From an uncultured Collinsella sp. (GTDB taxonomy: Bacteria > Actinomycetota > Coriobacteriia > Coriobacteriales > Coriobacteriaceae), in assembly GCA_900549535.1 (NCBI GenBank), contig UROR01000082.1, positions 1-8,860 on the forward strand: a stretch of 8,860 bases of DNA. The letters are read 5' to 3'. The position numbers and the translations under genes are program-made. Position 1 is the stretch's first letter; each line of letters starts with the position of its first letter. This document shows positions 6,493 to 8,860 of this stretch, in pieces. The notes under the pieces were generated by a model. It ran no database searches and was not told where the DNA came from. It saw nothing but the letters and a program-made list of their open reading frames with translations.

Positions 6493-7014
6493 TTGGTCAT
6501 CTTGGGTATCGACCCCGGTTTGGCCCATACGGGTTGGGGGATTATCGAGGAACGGCGCGGCGAGGTTCGCTGTCGTGCCTACGGTTGTATTGAGACCAGT
6601 GCCGGAAGCCCGCTCGCGGTGCGCCTTTCGCACATTGCCCGCGACCTTAAGGAGGTCGTGGAGCGTTATCGACCCGATACCGCTGCTATCGAGAGCATCT
6701 ACTTTGGCGCCAACGTTCGCTCTGCTATCCCTACGGCACATGCCCGCGGGGCTGCGCTTGTGGCGCTTTCGGAGTGCGCGCTCGAGATCGGCGAATACAC
6801 GCCTATGCAGATCAAGCAGGCCGTGGTGGGCACCGGCGCTGCGGACAAGCGGCAGGTCGCTTACATGGTGCGCACGCTTACGCAGCTCGACCACGATCCG
6901 CATCCCGATCATGCCGCCGATGCCCTGGCCTGTGCCATCTGCCACGTTAACTTAAGCCGCACCCGTGCCCTCACCGGTGGCGAGTTCTATCAACAGAGAG
7001 GAACCGGATACTGA
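6493..7014 (+). CDS. ruvC: Holliday junction resolvase RuvC
   Basis: This 173-residue endonuclease cuts Holliday junctions by symmetric nicks, working with the RuvAB motor at the end of homologous recombination and replication-fork repair. It has the RNase H-like resolvase fold, with metal-binding residues D7 (in LGIDPG), E67 (in AAIES), H140 and D143 (in HPDHAADALA). The third position is His rather than the Asp of E. coli, a variant also found in Thermus RuvC, so activity is expected. Length is normal (E. coli 173). The start is TTG at 6493, which usually lowers translation. The stop TGA shares its last base with the ATG of ruvA, showing translational coupling. Expression is probably under LexA control through the box at 6424-6437. 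Confidence 0.97.
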   Translation: MVILGIDPGLAHTGWGIIEERRGEVRCRAYGCIETSAGSPLAVRLSHIARDLKEVVERYRPDTAAIESIYFGANVRSAIPTAHARGAALVALSECALEIGEYTPMQIKQAVVGTGAADKRQVAYMVRTLTQLDHDPHPDHAADALACAICHVNLSRTRALTGGEFYQQRGTGY

Positions 7015-7634
7015 TGATCTCCCAGCTCCATGGAACGCTTGTCGAGGCCACAATGAGCTCGGCCGTCGTCGATGTATCGGGCGTGGGCTTTGAGCTCGGC
7101 ATCTCGGGCAGCACCGCTGCCACGTTGCCGACGCCCGGCGGCGAGGTCCGCCTCTACACGCGCATGCAGGTGCGCGAGGACGCCATGACGCTCTTCGGCT
7201 TTGCCTCCAAGGACGAGCGTACGATGTTCGACCGGCTCGTGTCCGTCTCGGGCGTCGGCCCGCGCCTAGCGCTCGCCGTGCTCTCCACCTATACCGTGGG
7301 ACAGCTGTATTCCCTGGTAATGGCCGAGGATGACAAAGGCATGGCCAAGGTGCCTGGCGTGGGCAAAAAGACGGCTCAGCGCCTGATCTTGGAGCTCAAG
7401 AGCACCTTTGACAAGGACAAGGGCTTTGTGCCGGTCGATGTGATCCCCGGACAGGTCGCGATGCCCGTGCCCGCTGCTGCTCCTTCGGTGCTTGACGACG
7501 CCCGCGCGGCGCTCCTATCCATGGGCTTTAGCCCGCAGGAGACCGATGTTGCCCTGAGCGGGTATGATGGGCAGAATATGCGTGTCGAGGACTTGCTCGG
7601 CGCGGCGCTTAAGCGACTCGGAATGGATGCGTGA
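7014..7634 (+). CDS. ruvA: Holliday junction branch migration protein RuvA
   Basis: This 206-residue DNA-binding subunit forms tetramers that hold the four-way junction flat and load RuvB rings on two arms. The N-terminal OB-fold domain spans about residues 1-63 (from MISQLHGTL to TLFGFAS). The central domain has two helix-hairpin-helix motifs, VSGVGPRLAL (78-87) and VPGVGKKTAQ (113-122). A flexible Ala/Pro linker follows near 145-157. The C-terminal RuvB-contact domain is at about 158-206 (ARAALLSMGFSPQETDVAL). Length is close to E. coli RuvA (203). It starts on the last base of the ruvC stop and ends on the first base of the ruvB ATG. The purine-rich AGAGAGG at 6995-7001 lies rather far upstream (12 bases), so translation probably relies on coupling to ruvC. 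Confidence 0.97.
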   Translation: MISQLHGTLVEATMSSAVVDVSGVGFELGISGSTAATLPTPGGEVRLYTRMQVREDAMTLFGFASKDERTMFDRLVSVSGVGPRLALAVLSTYTVGQLYSLVMAEDDKGMAKVPGVGKKTAQRLILELKSTFDKDKGFVPVDVIPGQVAMPVPAAAPSVLDDARAALLSMGFSPQETDVALSGYDGQNMRVEDLLGAALKRLGMDA

Positions 7635-8701
7635 TGTGGGAAGCCGATGACTCTCAGGACCTGTGGGCGACGCCCGGCAACTCGCCGGCGGCATCCATGG
7701 CGCATGGCGAGCGCATGGTGGGCTCGGAGCTAACGCCCGAGGACCTCGATGTCGATCGCACCCTGCGCCCCCAGCGCCTGGACGACTACTGCGGCCAGGA
7801 GCATATTAAGCAGAGCCTGCGCGTGCTGATCGAGGCGGCGCAGAGTCGTGGCGAGACGCTCGACCACGTGATCTTCTCGGGCCCTCCTGGCCTGGGTAAG
7901 ACCACGCTTGCCACCGTTATTGCCAACGAGCTGGGCGCTCAAATTAAGACGACGAGCGGTCCTGCCATCGCACGCACCGGTGACCTGGCGGCCATCCTTA
8001 CCAACTTGCAGCCGGGCGACGTGCTATTTATCGACGAGATCCACCGCCTCAACCGTTCGGTCGAGGAGGTCCTGTATCCCGCGATGGAGGACTTTGCGCT
8101 CGATATCGTGATCGGCAAAGGTCCGGCGGCACGTTCGATTCGCCTGGATATCCCCAAGTTCACGCTGGTGGCGGCAACGACTCGCTCGGGCATGCTGACC
8201 GGTCCGTTGCGCGACCGCTTTGGCATCTCGTATCGCCTGGATTACTACACCGTCGAGGAGCTCGCCCAGATCGTGACGCGCTCGGCGACCATCCTGGGCG
8301 TGACGATCGACCATCCCAGCGCGCTCGAGATTGGCTCGCGTTCGCGTGGCACGCCACGTCTTGCCAACCGTCTGCTCAAGCGCGTGCGCGACTACGCGCA
8401 AGTGCGCGGCAACGGTCCCATCGAGCTCGATATCTGCCGTCAGGCGCTCGAGTTCTTCGAGATCGACGAGCTTGGCTTGGACTGGATGGACATTCGCATC
8501 TTGGAGACGCTTGCCAAGACGTTCTCCGGTCGTGCCGTGGGCCTGACCACGCTTGCCAGTGCGGTGGGCGAAGACCCGGGCACGCTCGAGGATGTCTATG
8601 AGCCTTATTTGTTGCAGTGCGGGTTGATGATTCGCACACCCCAGGGTCGCCAGGCAACCCTTCGTACCTTTGAACACTTGGGAATCGAGCCGACCCTGTA
8701 A
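7634..8701 (+). CDS. ruvB: Holliday junction branch migration ATPase RuvB
   Basis: This 355-residue AAA+ motor forms hexameric rings that pump DNA through the RuvA-held junction. Walker A is GPPGLGKT (83-90), Walker B is LFIDE (131-135), the sensor 1 region is ATTRSG (181-186), and the arginine-finger segment is PLRDRFG (191-197). The C-terminal winged-helix DNA-binding domain covers about 270-350 and ends with the usual GRQAT...HLG. An N-terminal extension of about 35 residues before the conserved LRPQRLDDYCGQ segment is poorly conserved in such proteins. The ATG at 7634 overlaps the ruvA TGA by one base, as at the ruvC/ruvA junction. The in-frame GTG at 7631 is an alternative that would add one residue. 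No strong ribosome site is seen, so coupling is likely. It is the last gene of the ruv operon; I found no clear terminator after it. Confidence 0.97.
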   Translation: MWEADDSQDLWATPGNSPAASMAHGERMVGSELTPEDLDVDRTLRPQRLDDYCGQEHIKQSLRVLIEAAQSRGETLDHVIFSGPPGLGKTTLATVIANELGAQIKTTSGPAIARTGDLAAILTNLQPGDVLFIDEIHRLNRSVEEVLYPAMEDFALDIVIGKGPAARSIRLDIPKFTLVAATTRSGMLTGPLRDRFGISYRLDYYTVEELAQIVTRSATILGVTIDHPSALEIGSRSRGTPRLANRLLKRVRDYAQVRGNGPIELDICRQALEFFEIDELGLDWMDIRILETLAKTFSGRAVGLTTLASAVGEDPGTLEDVYEPYLLQCGLMIRTPQGRQATLRTFEHLGIEPTL

Positions 8702-8796
8702 GGGCCTTTGTGCCGGCGCGTCTGTGGGCTATCGCTGGGCATTGGATAAACATATCGTCGTTCATCGGTTACGGGTGCTTTACTATTGCGCGCCCG

Positions 8797-8805
8797 TGCT
8801 ATGCT
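8797..8805 (+). promoter_or_regulatory. Extended -10 promoter for the gene beginning at 8846
   Basis: TG-C-TATGCT is an extended -10 element of the same style as the ruv promoter (TG at 8797-8798, TATGCT at 8800-8805). A -35 candidate, TTTACT (8779-8784), has a short 15-base spacer. The leader would be about 33 bases long. The remaining part of the 8702-8796 gap shows no gene and no LexA box. Confidence 0.5.
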
Positions 8806-8845
8806 GGACTGGTCTTTTTCTCATCCGGTAACGAAAGGACCGCCC

Positions 8846-8860
8846 ATGCCTCCCGACATC
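8846..8860 (+). CDS. Start of a gene cut by the window end (first five codons)
   Basis: An ATG at 8846 follows AAAGGA (8834-8839) with six bases of spacing and is preceded by a promoter-like extended -10. Only MPPDI is visible, so the product cannot be named. It appears to be a separate transcription unit from ruvCAB. Confidence 0.55.

Noticed and set aside
6286..6945. - strand open frame running through ruvC and ending in the intergenic hairpin region
   Set aside because: The tail outside ruvC looks fairly coding-like (ends GIDLMVMPDD), but there is no suitable start with a ribosome site outside ruvC, and most of the frame is antisense to ruvC. A gene remnant cannot be excluded.
6299..6955. 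+ strand open frame overlapping the ruv promoter and ruvC in another frame
   Set aside because: It crosses the promoter and LexA box, has no ribosome site, and competes with the certain ruvC frame.
8702..8720. AAGGGCCTTT palindrome after ruvB as a terminator
   Set aside because: The short self-complementary run leaves no usable loop and is not followed by a T-run.
1..8860. tRNA or rRNA genes, CRISPR arrays, insertion sequences, phage genes or attachment sites
   Set aside because: I saw no regularly spaced repeats, transposase or integrase motifs, or tRNA-like cloverleaf in the small gaps; the coding density leaves little room for them.

Overview
The window is a gene-dense, high-GC stretch of a bacterial chromosome, and every supported gene is on the + strand. 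Codon use is strongly G/C at third positions. The gene set is an SNF2/SWIM ATPase, a superoxide reductase, an NAD-synthetase-like protein and ruvC-ruvA-ruvB. Together with a LexA box of the Gram-positive type (GAAC-N4-GTTC), this suggests an anaerobic high-GC Gram-positive bacterium, most likely a Coriobacteriia member such as Collinsella. That assignment is inference from composition and gene content.

Layout. Positions 1-141 hold the last 46 codons of an unidentified gene. After 28 bases comes a 1154-residue SNF2-family ATPase with an N-terminal SWIM zinc finger (170-3634). A 150-base gap follows, then a 120-residue superoxide reductase whose N-terminal desulforedoxin-like part has lost its iron-binding cysteines (3785-4147). 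Next are a terminator-like hairpin (4193-4225) and a 661-residue protein built like glutamine-dependent NAD synthetase (4265-6250). In this protein the catalytic residues of both the amidase and the synthetase domains appear to be replaced, so it reads as a pseudoenzyme or a repurposed protein.

The 242-base gap at 6251-6492 is the richest non-coding part. Its left half (6259-6356) folds into a long nested hairpin that no gene explains. Its right half holds an extended -10 promoter with a near-consensus LexA (SOS) box directly after it, driving ruvC-ruvA-ruvB. These three genes are joined by one-base TGATG overlaps and encode the full Holliday-junction branch migration and resolution machine. 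After ruvB, a 144-base gap carries another extended -10 promoter and a ribosome binding site for a gene of which only five codons are visible.

The main items to follow up are the catalytically degenerate NAD-synthetase-like protein and the 98-base nested hairpin upstream of the ruv promoter. The rest is well-known housekeeping or stress biology.
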